Source: Acetobacterium woodii (GTDB taxonomy: Bacteria > Bacillota > Clostridia > Eubacteriales > Eubacteriaceae). Taken from it: a stretch of DNA of 64,000 bases. A program made the translations under genes and the position numbers. This document shows, in pieces, positions 42,780 through 52,361 of the stretch. Every line of letters starts with the position of its first letter. Position 1 is the first letter of the stretch. The stretch covers positions 372,001-436,000 of the forward strand of contig JACQZP010000026.1 of assembly GCA_016213825.1 (NCBI GenBank), in the 5' to 3' direction. The notes beneath the pieces were generated by a model. The model worked only from the letters and a program-made list of their open reading frames with translations, searched no databases and was not told the origin of the DNA.

Positions 42780-45554
42780 ATGGAAATCCAGGATCTAATC
42801 ATTTACCAAAAGACCATCGCTAAACGGGAGGGCTGTTATGCCGATTTTCCCGCCAGCCTGTCCGCTGAAATCGGAGATTTCTTGTCAACCCGGGGCATCA
42901 CCAGACTTTACAGCCATCAGGCAGAAATGTTTGAAGCGGCTCAGGCGCAGAAAAATATCGTTATCACCACCGCCACCGCCAGCGGCAAAACCCTGAGTTT
43001 TCTGCTGCCAGTGCTGCAGGAAATCCTTTCAAATCCCACCGCCCGGGCTATTTTTGTCTATCCCACCAAGGCGCTGGCCAGTGATCAGTACCGCGCGCTG
43101 ATGCCCTATCTGGACTATTTTGGGGCAAATCGGATCTCCGCCGGGGTTTATGATGGGGATACCCCGGTAAATGAACGCAGCCGGATCCGCAAAAATGCTA
43201 ATATTATTTTAACCAATCCGGAGATGTTAAACAGTGCCTTCTTATCCAACCACAGCAAATTTGGTTTTGATTTTATTTTTTCTAATCTCAAATATCTGGT
43301 CGTTGACGAGCTCCATACCTATCGGGGTGCTTTTGGCTCCCATCTGGCCAATGTTTTTCGGCGGCTGAAACGGATTTGCCGGTATTATCACGCCGCTCCC
43401 CAATATCTCTGCAGCTCGGCCACCATTGCCAACCCGCTGGAGTTGGCTGAAGGTATCTGCGGACAGCCCTTTATTAAGATTGACCAGGACGGCTCCCCGG
43501 CGGCTCAGCGAACCTATCTGCTGGTTCAGCCACCCCGGATTATTGGTCGGGATCAGCAAGATCTGGGACAGCTCCAGCCAACTGCCATTGCCGCTGATTT
43601 AATTCCCGATCTGGTGGAAGCGGAGCACAGTTTTATTGCTTTTGCCAAATCCCGGAAAAATGTCGAAATCGTCTTGAAAGAATCCCGGGACAAGCTGGAA
43701 ACTGAAAGTTTTTTTGGCCCGGCGTTGACCGATAAAATCTCCGGCTATCGCGGCGGTTACACCCCGCTGGAACGAAAAGAAATTGAAAATAAGATGATCA
43801 CCGGGGCTATCCGGGGGCTGGTGTCCACCAATGCCCTGGAACTGGGCATCGACATCGGCAAAATTGATACCACTGTGCTGGTCGGCTATCCCGGCACCCG
43901 GGCGTCTTTCTGGCAGCAGACCGGCCGAGCCGGGCGCAGCGGCAAAGAATGCACCAATTATCTGATTCTCGACAATTTGCCTTTTGATCAGTATATTGCC
44001 ATCAATCCGGACTGGCTTTTTGAAAGCAGCAGTGAAAATGCCGTGATTGATCCCAACAATCTGCTGATTCAGCTGGCACATATCCGGGCGGCGGCAGCCG
44101 AAATTCCGCTGACACTGGACGATATCGCCCTGTTTCCCGATCTGGGCGAGACCATTCCGGTGCTGTTACAGGCCCATGAACTGACCAGCCAGAATGGCAA
44201 GTTTGCCTGGAGTGGCCAGGCCTTTCCCGCCGGCGATTTCAGCTTGCGCAACATCGATCAATCCCGTTATAAACTGTTCAATCAGGAAAATAACCTGGAA
44301 ATTACCGAGATGGATGAAATGCAGGCCTTTCGGGAGCTCCATCAGGGTGCCATCTATATGCACGACGGGGTGCTCTTTGAGGTGATCCGGCTGGATCTGG
44401 AAAGTCATACCGCCTTTGCGATCCCCTTTAGCGGCAATTATTACACCATGCCGGGGAGTCACACCAAGATCCGTATCATTGCGGCCTGCCGGGAACTAAA
44501 TCAAATACCGAGCGAAAAACAGATCAAAAATCGAATCAGTGGAGCATTCGGAGATGTCAATGTCAATGAAATGGTCTATATGTATAAAAAACTCCAGTTT
44601 CACAACCATCAGAATCTGGGTTATGAACAGTTCGAAAAACCGCTGGCCAAGGATTACGACACCGAAAGCACCTGGATCAACCTTCCTGCCAATGTGGTCA
44701 GTATTTATCGGCGGCTGATCCAGTGGAGCCAAAACGGCCAGATCATCCGGAACAATCATTTTGAAGGGGTGGCCTATGCCATTAAAAATGCGACCATGAT
44801 GGCCACTATGACCGAGCGGGACGATATCGGGGTGGCAGTCTCAAACAATGCCATCGATCTGGGCGCCGAGTCAGACGAGGACGTGTACCTCTATCTTTAT
44901 GACCGCTACATCGGCGGCTTGGGCTATGCCGAAAAAGCCTTTGATCTGATTGCAACCATCATCCACAATGCTATCCGGATGGTCAGCGGCTGTCCCTGTG
45001 AACAGGGCTGTGCTGCCTGTATCGGGGATTATCATCTCGATAAAGGCCTGGTGCTCTGGGGACTGCGAAATTTCCTGGAAGAGTTGGCGGTGCCAAAGGG
45101 TCTCAAACTGACAGCTCCCGGAATCGCTCCGGCAGTTCCTGTGATGAACAAGCCCTTTAGTTTTGACACCCTTCCAGAAAATTGGGGCGCCTTTTGCGAT
45201 TATCTCTTGAAAAAGGGGGAGCGCTTTGGGTCTTTTCTGAGCGCCGTTGCGGCGGTGGAAGTTGACGGTCAGGGGCTGACTTTGGTGATGCATCAGGATT
45301 TTTACCGGGAATGGGTGATGGATGCCACCAATAAAAAAAGTTTGATCAATCTGTTTAGCTATTACACCGATGCCCCCGCCGATCTGCAGCTGGCGATTCG
45401 GATTGATGTGCAGCGCGATGAGTTGCATGCTGATCTAAATACGGATCTAAATGCTGATCCGTCGGACAAGAGAAAGAAATTGCAACGGCGTTATGAAAAT
45501 CTGCAAGTAAAAAAGGTCAGCGAAAATAAGATCAAAGAAAATCAGGAAGAGTAG
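42780..45554 (+). CDS. MrfA-like DEAD/DEAH-box helicase
   Basis: 924 residues. Helicase core: Q-like YSHQAEMF, Walker A ATASGKT (about 65), VYPTKAL, Walker B VVDELH (DELH, about 178), SSAT, then the second RecA domain with STNALELGIDIG and QQTGRAGRSG. The C-terminal half carries the cysteine set CPCEQGCAACIGD (about 740), typical of the MrfA/YprA family that handles damaged DNA such as mitomycin lesions in Bacillus. CAGGAGC precedes the ATG. The UvrD-like gene follows after 9 bp, so the two form an operon, suggesting joint DNA repair. Confidence 0.88.
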   Translation: MEIQDLIIYQKTIAKREGCYADFPASLSAEIGDFLSTRGITRLYSHQAEMFEAAQAQKNIVITTATASGKTLSFLLPVLQEILSNPTARAIFVYPTKALASDQYRALMPYLDYFGANRISAGVYDGDTPVNERSRIRKNANIILTNPEMLNSAFLSNHSKFGFDFIFSNLKYLVVDELHTYRGAFGSHLANVFRRLKRICRYYHAAPQYLCSSATIANPLELAEGICGQPFIKIDQDGSPAAQRTYLLVQPPRIIGRDQQDLGQLQPTAIAADLIPDLVEAEHSFIAFAKSRKNVEIVLKESRDKLETESFFGPALTDKISGYRGGYTPLERKEIENKMITGAIRGLVSTNALELGIDIGKIDTTVLVGYPGTRASFWQQTGRAGRSGKECTNYLILDNLPFDQYIAINPDWLFESSSENAVIDPNNLLIQLAHIRAAAAEIPLTLDDIALFPDLGETIPVLLQAHELTSQNGKFAWSGQAFPAGDFSLRNIDQSRYKLFNQENNLEITEMDEMQAFRELHQGAIYMHDGVLFEVIRLDLESHTAFAIPFSGNYYTMPGSHTKIRIIAACRELNQIPSEKQIKNRISGAFGDVNVNEMVYMYKKLQFHNHQNLGYEQFEKPLAKDYDTESTWINLPANVVSIYRRLIQWSQNGQIIRNNHFEGVAYAIKNATMMATMTERDDIGVAVSNNAIDLGAESDEDVYLYLYDRYIGGLGYAEKAFDLIATIIHNAIRMVSGCPCEQGCAACIGDYHLDKGLVLWGLRNFLEELAVPKGLKLTAPGIAPAVPVMNKPFSFDTLPENWGAFCDYLLKKGERFGSFLSAVAAVEVDGQGLTLVMHQDFYREWVMDATNKKSLINLFSYYTDAPADLQLAIRIDVQRDELHADLNTDLNADPSDKRKKLQRRYENLQVKKVSENKIKENQEE

Positions 45555-45563
45555 GAGACGGCC

Positions 45564-47702
45564 ATGAAGGGGTTAGAAAATCATGAAAAAGACTGGGAAC
45601 AGTTAAATGCTTATCAGCAAGAAGTCGTTTTGGATGAAAGCCAAGCTTGCCTGGTCAATGCCCATGTGGGCAGCGGCAAAACAACGGTACTGATTGCCAA
45701 GATCCGCCATCTTCATGAGGTTGTGGGGATCAGCTATGGCGAGATGATTGTGCTGACCTTTACCAACAAGGCCGCCAATGAAATCAAAGCTCGGCTGCTG
45801 GTGTCTGACCCTAAAATCGCTAAGGACGAACTGGAAGGATTTGGCACCTTTCATTCGGTGGCTCTGCACTTGCTGAAAAACCGCCTACCATTAGAAAAAC
45901 TGGGCTATACCAGTGCCTTCCAGGTCATCACGCCAGATGAAGAACAGGATCTGGCGCTGTCGATCATCAAGACCGAGAAGCTCAAGATTAAATACAAAAA
46001 CCGCCTGAAAAAGCGTTTGGAAGCGGCTCGGATTGGTTCAGCGGACGGCCCGGTTTCATCCGGAGACGCTTATGATGACGAGATTATGAAGCTATTAGTT
46101 TTACTGAAAGACGAAAAAATCAGACAAAACAAGATGTCCTTTTCCGATCTGATCCAGAATGCCACTACGCTAATTGGCGAAACACCTGGGCTTTGCCCCC
46201 GTTGGATTATCATCGATGAGGTTCAGGACTGCGATCAGTTGCAACTGGATTTTATCCATGGTTTGAAAAATAAAGACACCCGACTCTTTGCGGTGGGAGA
46301 TCCCAATCAGGTGATTTACAGCTGGCGGGGCAGTATTCTCAACGTCTTTGAGACTCTCAAACAGCAATACCAGGCCGTTGAAAAGACCCTGCCGATCAAT
46401 TACCGTTCCAGTGCTTCAATCCTGGATGCGGCCAAGTGTTTTCTCAAAAATGGGGAGAACATCAAGGGAATCCGGGAACCGGGCAGCAAAATTGTGGTGA
46501 AAAACCAGTACAACCCCTTTAACGAAGCCTGCTATCTGGCCGATAAGATTCAGGCCTTCCATGAGGCTGGAGTGCCCTATGGGGAGATGGCGGTTTTTTA
46601 CCGTACCCAGAATCAGTCCAAGGTTTTTGAAGATGTCTTTGCCAAAAACGAGATTCCTTTTGAAGTGTCCCTGAAGAAAAAAATCGGTGATGTGCCGGCG
46701 CTCAACTGGCTGATCAAATTGCTGCGGGCCAGTTTGAATCATCAGGACTTAGCCTCAGCGGTAGAGGTGCTTGCTCATAAAGAGTATGGGGAGAAAATTA
46801 CCGAGAAAAAAGCTCGCAAAATTGTCACCGAAGGTCTGATTGAACAATCGCTGCTGTTTGCCAGAATCCAGGGCTTTCGTAAGCAAAGCTTCGACATCAA
46901 AACGGCCGCAGAACTGGAAAGTTATTTTGATTTTGACCAGTACATCCACCCCAATGCCGCCAGTTATCAGGCCGATCAACAAGCGATCCGAGACTTTTTA
47001 AACCGGATTATCGAAGATTCAGTAAAAAAACAGCTGCCCTTACTGGACAGCCTGGGGGATTTTATTAATTCATCGGCATTGTACGGCATCGATCTGGCCA
47101 GCCAATCAATTCAGACCGGAACGGACTCTGTGAAGCTGATGACCCTCCACGCTGCCAAGGGGCTGGAGTTTGACCGGGTTTTTATCACAGGCATCAACTA
47201 TGGACTGATCCCGTTGCATTTGAAAACCCCGGCCGAGGAAGCCGAAGAACGGCGATTGTTTTTTGTAGGCATGACCCGAGCCCGGGATTATCTGGAACTT
47301 TCCTATTATACCAACCCTGATGACTACCGGGTGATTCCTGGCGAAAGTCGCTACATCAATATGATTCCGCCCCAACTGGTTGAGAATCAATCGGTAACCA
47401 GTCAGCCCGTTAATCTGCAGGAACTGAAGCGGCAGATCCAGGCGGCTCAAGTCATTCAGGTGGTTCAGTGCGAAGAAAAAGACTCTGAAAAGTTTGACAG
47501 CAAAGAGCCAAGAAAAAATCAGGCTGAGCCCACCGCACCAGCTGACCCGCCAGCGCTTCGTCAGGTCAGCCACAAAAAATACGGCATTGGCCAGGTCATC
47601 AGCGAAGATGAAAACATGATTGAGGTGGACTTTGAAAACTATGGAATCAAGGCCTTTGTCAAAGCCTTCAGCGAGCTGGAGGTTCTGGGGGAAGAGGCAT
47701 AA
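45564..47702 (+). CDS. UvrD/PcrA-like superfamily 1 DNA helicase
   Basis: 712 residues. Motifs in order: NAHVGSGKTTVL (Walker A, about 30), VLTFTNKAANEI (Ia), GTFHSV, DEVQDCDQLQ (motif II, about 215), VGDPNQVIYSWRG (III), NYRSS (IV), a late TLHAAKGLEFDRVF (V) and GMTRARDYL (VI). A C-terminal Tudor-like segment (HKKYGIGQVISEDENMIEVD) resembles the RNA-polymerase-binding tail of PcrA. It is a 3'-5' DNA helicase by family. TAGGAG precedes the ATG, 9 bp after the MrfA-like gene. Confidence 0.9.
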   Translation: MKGLENHEKDWEQLNAYQQEVVLDESQACLVNAHVGSGKTTVLIAKIRHLHEVVGISYGEMIVLTFTNKAANEIKARLLVSDPKIAKDELEGFGTFHSVALHLLKNRLPLEKLGYTSAFQVITPDEEQDLALSIIKTEKLKIKYKNRLKKRLEAARIGSADGPVSSGDAYDDEIMKLLVLLKDEKIRQNKMSFSDLIQNATTLIGETPGLCPRWIIIDEVQDCDQLQLDFIHGLKNKDTRLFAVGDPNQVIYSWRGSILNVFETLKQQYQAVEKTLPINYRSSASILDAAKCFLKNGENIKGIREPGSKIVVKNQYNPFNEACYLADKIQAFHEAGVPYGEMAVFYRTQNQSKVFEDVFAKNEIPFEVSLKKKIGDVPALNWLIKLLRASLNHQDLASAVEVLAHKEYGEKITEKKARKIVTEGLIEQSLLFARIQGFRKQSFDIKTAAELESYFDFDQYIHPNAASYQADQQAIRDFLNRIIEDSVKKQLPLLDSLGDFINSSALYGIDLASQSIQTGTDSVKLMTLHAAKGLEFDRVFITGINYGLIPLHLKTPAEEAEERRLFFVGMTRARDYLELSYYTNPDDYRVIPGESRYINMIPPQLVENQSVTSQPVNLQELKRQIQAAQVIQVVQCEEKDSEKFDSKEPRKNQAEPTAPADPPALRQVSHKKYGIGQVISEDENMIEVDFENYGIKAFVKAFSELEVLGEEA

Positions 47703-47759
47703 TTACGGCATCGCTCAACCCTAATCAAAAACTATTGGGCGATAATTATCGGCATCTCA

Positions 47760-48404
47760 TCAAAGATAGGGCTGATCAAAACGATTTTCAAAACAGCCGT
47801 TTCTTTTGAGAATCCAGTTCCACCCAATCTGATTGAGTCGTTTAACAAGAGGTGATTCCAATAGCCGAACCTGAAATTTTGATAAATCAACCGGGTAACC
47901 CAGCTTTGTGACTAAGAGCGGATTGAAAGATCCGTTTTTTTCATAATATGCACCCAAAGCTTTGAGCTGTTTAAACAGTTTGCCAAAGAAAAAATGTGGC
48001 AGGATCGAACAGGCGGCCGCATCTCCCTTAATGACGGTGCCAAGATAGGTGTAATTTAAACGATTGGCTAAAGATGAAAGATACTGTTCTAGAAACCGGG
48101 CGGTTGAACTTTCAATAAAACCAGCCTGGACAATAAAACCGATTTTTATTTTGTGATTGGTGGGGTGGGGTTTTAGTTTCTCAAAAAGTTTCATCACAAT
48201 TCCAGGCATGGCATGGATGTACAGTGGCATCACCAGTAGGATCGTGTCATAATCATGCATCTCCAGGGCTAATTTTTCTGGGTTCTCCCGGAGAATATAG
48301 CGAACCGACAGCGGTCGGGTGAGCCCGGATTGAAAATGGTCAATAAATAATTGGGTATTCCCGTGATCAGCCCGGGGGGAGCCGTTAAGGATCAGTGTTT
48401 TCAT
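47760..48404 (-). CDS. NAD(P)H-dependent flavodoxin-fold oxidoreductase
   Basis: 214 residues. N-terminal FMN-phosphate loop LILNGSPRADHGNTQ and a MPLYIHAMPG loop near residue 60 are typical of NADPH-dependent FMN reductases. The C-terminal third has lower similarity and no cluster cysteines. Its start overlaps the stop of the upstream flavodoxin-like gene by 4 bp (ATGA), so the two are co-translated and probably function together. Both are downstream of a MerR-type promoter. Confidence 0.83.
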   Translation of the reverse strand: MKTLILNGSPRADHGNTQLFIDHFQSGLTRPLSVRYILRENPEKLALEMHDYDTILLVMPLYIHAMPGIVMKLFEKLKPHPTNHKIKIGFIVQAGFIESSTARFLEQYLSSLANRLNYTYLGTVIKGDAAACSILPHFFFGKLFKQLKALGAYYEKNGSFNPLLVTKLGYPVDLSKFQVRLLESPLVKRLNQIGWNWILKRNGCFENRFDQPYL

Positions 48405-48868
48405 GGTCGTACATCTCGCATTTCCCCAATCAGACTGATATTTTTGCTGTGAAACTGGTAAAATGTTCGCTGCAGATAGTCTTCGAAGATTTTTTTTTCG
48501 GCCGCATCTAAAAAAGTATCATAATAGTGAATTTCGATATCAGGATAACGGTCATAGCGCTTATCATGCATGGACTCGCCCGAAGCATAATTGGTGTAGG
48601 GCAGAAAAAGGGGGATCATCCGGTCAAACAGGGTTTTCAGATTGCCGCTGACAAACCCCTGAGATACCGTGAGATAAAAGCTGACCTTTTCTGAGGTGAT
48701 ATAGTGATGGTAAAAGAAATCCAAATCATGATGGATGCAGCGCCCTGGTGTTTTCCACCAGCATGTCCAACAGCCGGTGCAACCTTTTATCTTTTGATCG
48801 CTTAGATCCAGTATATATGAATCAGGAAGGAAAAAATCGTGATATTCTCTAACAATCATTGTTTTCAT
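48401..48868 (-). CDS. Flavodoxin-fold reductase with cysteine-rich segment, N-terminal loop missing
   Basis: About 155 residues. The motif GCTGCWTCWWKTPGRCIHHD (about residues 29-48) is the cysteine region seen in iron-sulfur flavoprotein-like and NADPH:FMN reductases, and LTVSQGFVSGNLKTLFDR gives the next flavodoxin element. The usual GSPR phosphate loop at the start is absent: the protein opens MKTMIVREYHDFFLPD. The loop's function may therefore come from the partner at 47760, whose own loop is intact (inference). AAGGAG is placed well for the ATG at 48868. Confidence 0.8.
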   Translation of the reverse strand: MKTMIVREYHDFFLPDSYILDLSDQKIKGCTGCWTCWWKTPGRCIHHDLDFFYHHYITSEKVSFYLTVSQGFVSGNLKTLFDRMIPLFLPYTNYASGESMHDKRYDRYPDIEIHYYDTFLDAAEKKIFEDYLQRTFYQFHSKNISLIGEMRDVRP

Positions 48869-48897
48869 TTGCGACTCCTTATTAATGATATGTCTAG

Positions 48898-48928
48898 AGT
48901 ATAAAGCCGGGGGCAGCCCCCAGGTCAA
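48898..48928 (-). promoter_or_regulatory. MerR-type promoter of the flavodoxin-like gene pair, 19-bp spacer
   Basis: Minus strand: TTGACC (48928-48923) and TATACT (48903-48898), exactly 19 bp apart. The spacer carries GGGGGC-T-GCCCCC, a perfect 6-bp dyad. The MerR gene lies immediately upstream (ending at 48940). Confidence 0.9.
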
Positions 48929-48939
48929 CCATTATTTTG

Positions 48940-49794
48940 TCAATTGTTTCGATCAATGGGAGCCCAGGCTTCCACAAAGGCCTGTTCGAGATTGTCATGA
49001 AAGAGGATTAAACGGACATGCAGATATACGGTGCCCGTTAACCGGAGCTGGTTTTTATTTGCCCACTGATAGGCCGCCAGTCGCGTTTTTTCAATGACCT
49101 GATTGGTTGCATCACTGTAACGGCCGCTTTCAACAACAATGTGAAGACACGGGCCATCGTCCAGATAGTCTTTGCCGATTTCCCGATGGCTAGCCGGGGC
49201 GACCAGATGCATCTCGGTATCGTGATACTGGGTAGCATCAAAGGTGACACAGCGAATCATATTGGAAAGCAAATCCTCGTCAGCGAGATTTATATGGGCA
49301 AGAACCTTTTCCTGATATTCGTCAAAGGCGGAAATGGCAGAAAAGGAGCTGACAATCTCATAAAGCGGGAAGTCCATCACTGAAAACTGATTGAGGTGTT
49401 GGGGTAATGTCTGACAAAATGCTTGGGTGTCGGCTAATTTTAACAGCAGTTGCTGTTGCTTTTTGATCTCTTGTTCAATGGCGGTCTGCTTTTGAACAAG
49501 GTTCGCCGTTAAAGGGATGAGCTGATCATTGGCAATCATTTGGTTGATTTCAGCTAGGGCGAAACCTCTTTTTTTATAAAATTCGATAACCAGCAGCTTA
49601 TAAATTTCATCAAAACCATACTGGCGATAATTATTGGTTTGATCATGGCAGGGTTTTAAAAATCCCATGGTTTCGTAATGTCTTAGCGTATCCCGGGTAA
49701 ATCCGAGGTAACGGAACAGTTCGCCAGTTTGAAAGGTGTTGTTCTGGTTATTAAGATCAATGTCGTCGATATGTTTTTGGGGGTCATTTTCCAT
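48940..49794 (-). CDS. MerR-family activator of the flavodoxin-like gene pair
   Basis: 284 residues. After an acidic N-terminal extension of about 20 residues come the winged helix (FQTGELFRYLGFTRDTLRHY, NNYRQYGFDEIY), a dimerisation helix (about 95-130) and a C-terminal effector-binding region of some 150 residues of GyrI/BmrR character (WANKNQLRLTGTVYLHV). The MerR promoter at 48898-48928 lies directly after its stop, so it probably activates the two reductase genes. It follows the alpha/beta hydrolase gene by 15 bp and may be co-transcribed with it. Confidence 0.87.
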   Translation of the reverse strand: MENDPQKHIDDIDLNNQNNTFQTGELFRYLGFTRDTLRHYETMGFLKPCHDQTNNYRQYGFDEIYKLLVIEFYKKRGFALAEINQMIANDQLIPLTANLVQKQTAIEQEIKKQQQLLLKLADTQAFCQTLPQHLNQFSVMDFPLYEIVSSFSAISAFDEYQEKVLAHINLADEDLLSNMIRCVTFDATQYHDTEMHLVAPASHREIGKDYLDDGPCLHIVVESGRYSDATNQVIEKTRLAAYQWANKNQLRLTGTVYLHVRLILFHDNLEQAFVEAWAPIDRNN

Positions 49795-49809
49795 TTTGCT
49801 GCTCCTTTT

Positions 49810-50619
49810 TTACGGGACAAGAAGATTATTATCCAGAAAACTCTGAACCACAGTATTAAATATGAGCGGATTGTCCACATTGGCATTATGGCCGGCATGG
49901 GGAATGATCTTTAATGGATAACCAGTTTTGGCTGCCCAGGCATAATTGTATTGGGGCACCTTGCCGAATCTATCATATTCCCCCAGAATCAGCAACACCG
50001 GAAATTCAAAGACGGCATCCCGATTTTCTTTGAGAAAGCTGGCATAGGCAGTCCCCATGATGTGGCAGAGTTCTGTTTTTTTATAGGGGGTTAGCATGGT
50101 CATCATATTGTCGTAACCCTTTTTAGTATAGGTGACTCCTTTAGCGATGCCAGTCAGCAGTTTGTCATGGGAATAGCAGCGGGACATCCACTCCACCTGT
50201 CGCACCCAGAACTTATCTGTGGTTGAATAGTAGGAAAGTCCAAAGGGTGAGGTATCCACCCCCACAAAAGCCAGTACCTGTTCCGGGTAATCCAGGGCAA
50301 ACTGCTGACAGGCATAGCCCCCCAGGGACTGGCCGATGAGCACCACTGCGGAGATGTTTTCTTGTTGGAGGATGGCCTCCAGATCGGCAGCAGCATGGTG
50401 AAACGAAAAATCCGCATATGGACGGGAAGCCCCGTGGAGTGGCAGATCCCAGGTGATGACGGTATAATGCTTTTTAAAATAGGCCATCTGGTGATCAAAC
50501 ATCTGATGATTGGCAGTGAGTCCGTGGGTGAATACCAGACAGGTTGCTTGGGGATCCCGGTGCTGTTCGATCCAGTAATGAACCGTGCCCCGGGGCGAGG
50601 TAATTGTTTTTTCCAGCAC
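49810..50619 (-). CDS. Alpha/beta hydrolase (soluble)
   Basis: 269 residues. FTHGLTANHQMF provides the oxyanion hole, WDLPLHGASRP follows, the nucleophile elbow is GQSLGGYA (Ser near 95), the acid is in LGEYDRFG near 214 and the histidine in IPHAGHNAN near 243. The triad is complete. There is no membrane anchor, unlike the hydrolase at 40157. Translation starts at GTG, with AGAAGGT 7 bp upstream. It is the first gene of a leftward operon with the MerR gene and perhaps the reductase pair; an ester or lactone substrate is only a guess. Confidence 0.85.
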   Translation of the reverse strand: MLEKTITSPRGTVHYWIEQHRDPQATCLVFTHGLTANHQMFDHQMAYFKKHYTVITWDLPLHGASRPYADFSFHHAAADLEAILQQENISAVVLIGQSLGGYACQQFALDYPEQVLAFVGVDTSPFGLSYYSTTDKFWVRQVEWMSRCYSHDKLLTGIAKGVTYTKKGYDNMMTMLTPYKKTELCHIMGTAYASFLKENRDAVFEFPVLLILGEYDRFGKVPQYNYAWAAKTGYPLKIIPHAGHNANVDNPLIFNTVVQSFLDNNLLVP

Positions 50620-50743
50620 GTTGACGACCTTCTTTCGCAGAGTTTCCCATTCCCGTGGAATAGGTCTTTTGCTTTAAGTTTAGCCATAAAAAAAGGGGAA
50701 GTCAATGGAAGAATTAGGAAGAATTGTGAAGAATCAGCTGTTT

Positions 50744-50893
50744 TTAATCCCCAATCCAATCGATCAGCAGTTGCTGGGTTTGGGCTGGTGGTGTTTTGTC
50801 AAGCCCGTTGGGAAACGGCAAATGGACAATCTTTCTTCCCGCTTTTAAGGTCGTCAGTAGACATCGGCCAACCTTCATTTTGAATGTGAACAT
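50744..50893 (-). CDS. Small 49-residue hypothetical protein
   Basis: From ATG at 50893, preceded by AAGGA 7 bp upstream, the frame reads MFTFKMKVGRCLLTTLKAGR and ends TQQLLIDWIGD before the stop at 50744. The ribosome site, ordinary composition and lack of a competing frame make it plausible. The family is not recognised. The region between 50894 and 51370 holds no further gene I can see. Confidence 0.45.
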   Translation of the reverse strand: MFTFKMKVGRCLLTTLKAGRKIVHLPFPNGLDKTPPAQTQQLLIDWIGD

Positions 50894-51370
50894 TAACGAT
50901 TCCTTGTTGGGATTTTATTAAAGGAGTCCTAATTAGAAGGGGAACGCAGTCGGTTTTGTATTTGTAGCGGGGATGTTCACCCGCCGAGGGCCGAGTACCG
51001 AGAAAATGATTGACATTTGCTAAAAAGTGAATGAGGGGAAAAAGCGTGGCGGAAAAAGTATGATTTGAGATAGCCATATTTTAATAAAAAGCGTATAATT
51101 ATAAACAAATGAAAAATGAATCTGTCCAGGGCAGATAAAATAGACACCGGAAATCATGAAAAAATGATCACGGGCCAAGTACAAAAAGTCATAAAATATT
51201 GACCGATATCTAGCGGGGTATGTTACCAAATAAACCAAACCTGAAAGTGGCATAATGAGGGTATCATAAAGACATAGATTGTTTGCCGGTTCACAAATTT
51301 TCTTTTAAGGGATAAATAATTCAAAACATGCCAGATGGTTAGTGTTTAAATAAAACTTAGGGAGTCAAAA

Positions 51371-52012
51371 ATGGAAATAATAAACAACGTTTATCAACTG
51401 GATCGTGTTAAAGGCAGCCATGTCTTTTTAATCAAGGGTGAAGAAAATATTTTAATCGACACCGGGATGCCAGGAGCTTCGGAGCAGATCCTTGCGGAGA
51501 TCAACGATCTCGGCGTGGCTGCAAAAGATCTCCAAAAGATACTGCTGACCCATCATGATATCGATCATATCGGAAATGTCGGGATTTTAGAAGCGCAAAC
51601 TGGTGCAGAAGTCTGGGCACCGGAAGCGGATATTCCTTATATTCTGGGACAAAAAAATCGGGAGGGCATCAAGCGGGTGATCCAGAATTTTAACCGGGCA
51701 CCAAAGCCGGTCAAGCTAAACGGATATGCAGATAATCAAAAATTCGGCGAAATTCAGATCATTCCGGCACCAGGACATACACCAGGGCATTCAATTGTTT
51801 TATATCGTAATGTTTTGTTTGTCGGTGATCTTTTTAAAACAAATGGTTCAGAAATATCGCCGCTGCCACGATTCATGAATCGGGATCAGCAACAGGCCCA
51901 AAAAGCAGTGGCAGTTTTAAAAGATTTAAATTACGATTGGCTGTGCCCTGCCCATGGAAACCCGATTCAGAACGGAGCAGAAATTCAACAATTTATCAGT
52001 CGATATAGTTGA
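51371..52012 (+). CDS. Metallo-beta-lactamase-fold hydrolase
   Basis: 213 residues. The zinc motif THHDIDHIGN (H-x-H-x-D-H pattern with the first His in TH) is near residue 60, followed by APGHTPGHS (third His ligand) near 138, VGDLF and PAHGNP. IDTGMP near residue 30 supplies the conserved Asp-bearing strand. This is a glyoxalase-II/lactonase-like hydrolase; the substrate is unknown. AGGGAGTC precedes the ATG. It heads a cluster of small enzymes and is followed by a membrane-protein gene 16 bp later. Confidence 0.88.
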   Translation: MEIINNVYQLDRVKGSHVFLIKGEENILIDTGMPGASEQILAEINDLGVAAKDLQKILLTHHDIDHIGNVGILEAQTGAEVWAPEADIPYILGQKNREGIKRVIQNFNRAPKPVKLNGYADNQKFGEIQIIPAPGHTPGHSIVLYRNVLFVGDLFKTNGSEISPLPRFMNRDQQQAQKAVAVLKDLNYDWLCPAHGNPIQNGAEIQQFISRYS

Positions 52013-52028
52013 TGAAGTGAGAGGTTAA

Positions 52029-52283
52029 ATGGATGCATTTCAACAGCACATCATTAACAGCCTAATCCCCATTGCAATCTTCATTTTTTCTTTTGGAACG
52101 ATGGCTTATACAAATTTCAGAAATGGAAAAGCAACTGGAAACGAACGATTAAAGGGTTTTGGCATTATGTACTTGGTCTTTCTGATCGGCGGTTTAGTAA
52201 TAATTGGCGTGATGTTTTATCTGGAATATCAGGAATTGATTTTTGATCTGTCGGCTGAATTAATAAATAGGAAGTTGATATGA
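52029..52283 (+). CDS. Small two-helix membrane protein
   Basis: 84 residues: membrane helix 1 (about 10-27), a basic loop NFRNGKATGNERLKG, and helix 2 (about 45-65), with an acidic C terminus. AGAGGTT upstream of the ATG. It probably shares a transcript with the metallo-hydrolase. No family recognised. Confidence 0.7.
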   Translation: MDAFQQHIINSLIPIAIFIFSFGTMAYTNFRNGKATGNERLKGFGIMYLVFLIGGLVIIGVMFYLEYQELIFDLSAELINRKLI

Positions 52284-52361
52284 TTTCAAACACCGGTAGA
52301 GGTTTAGTTTAAATGCTGTAACTTAAATGCAATGACTTACACGAGAAGAGGAGAATCAACC

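Noticed and set aside
50154-50759. A 201-codon leftward frame overlapping the alpha/beta hydrolase gene
   Set aside because: It is a shifted-frame shadow of the hydrolase gene, which has the complete triad and a ribosome site.
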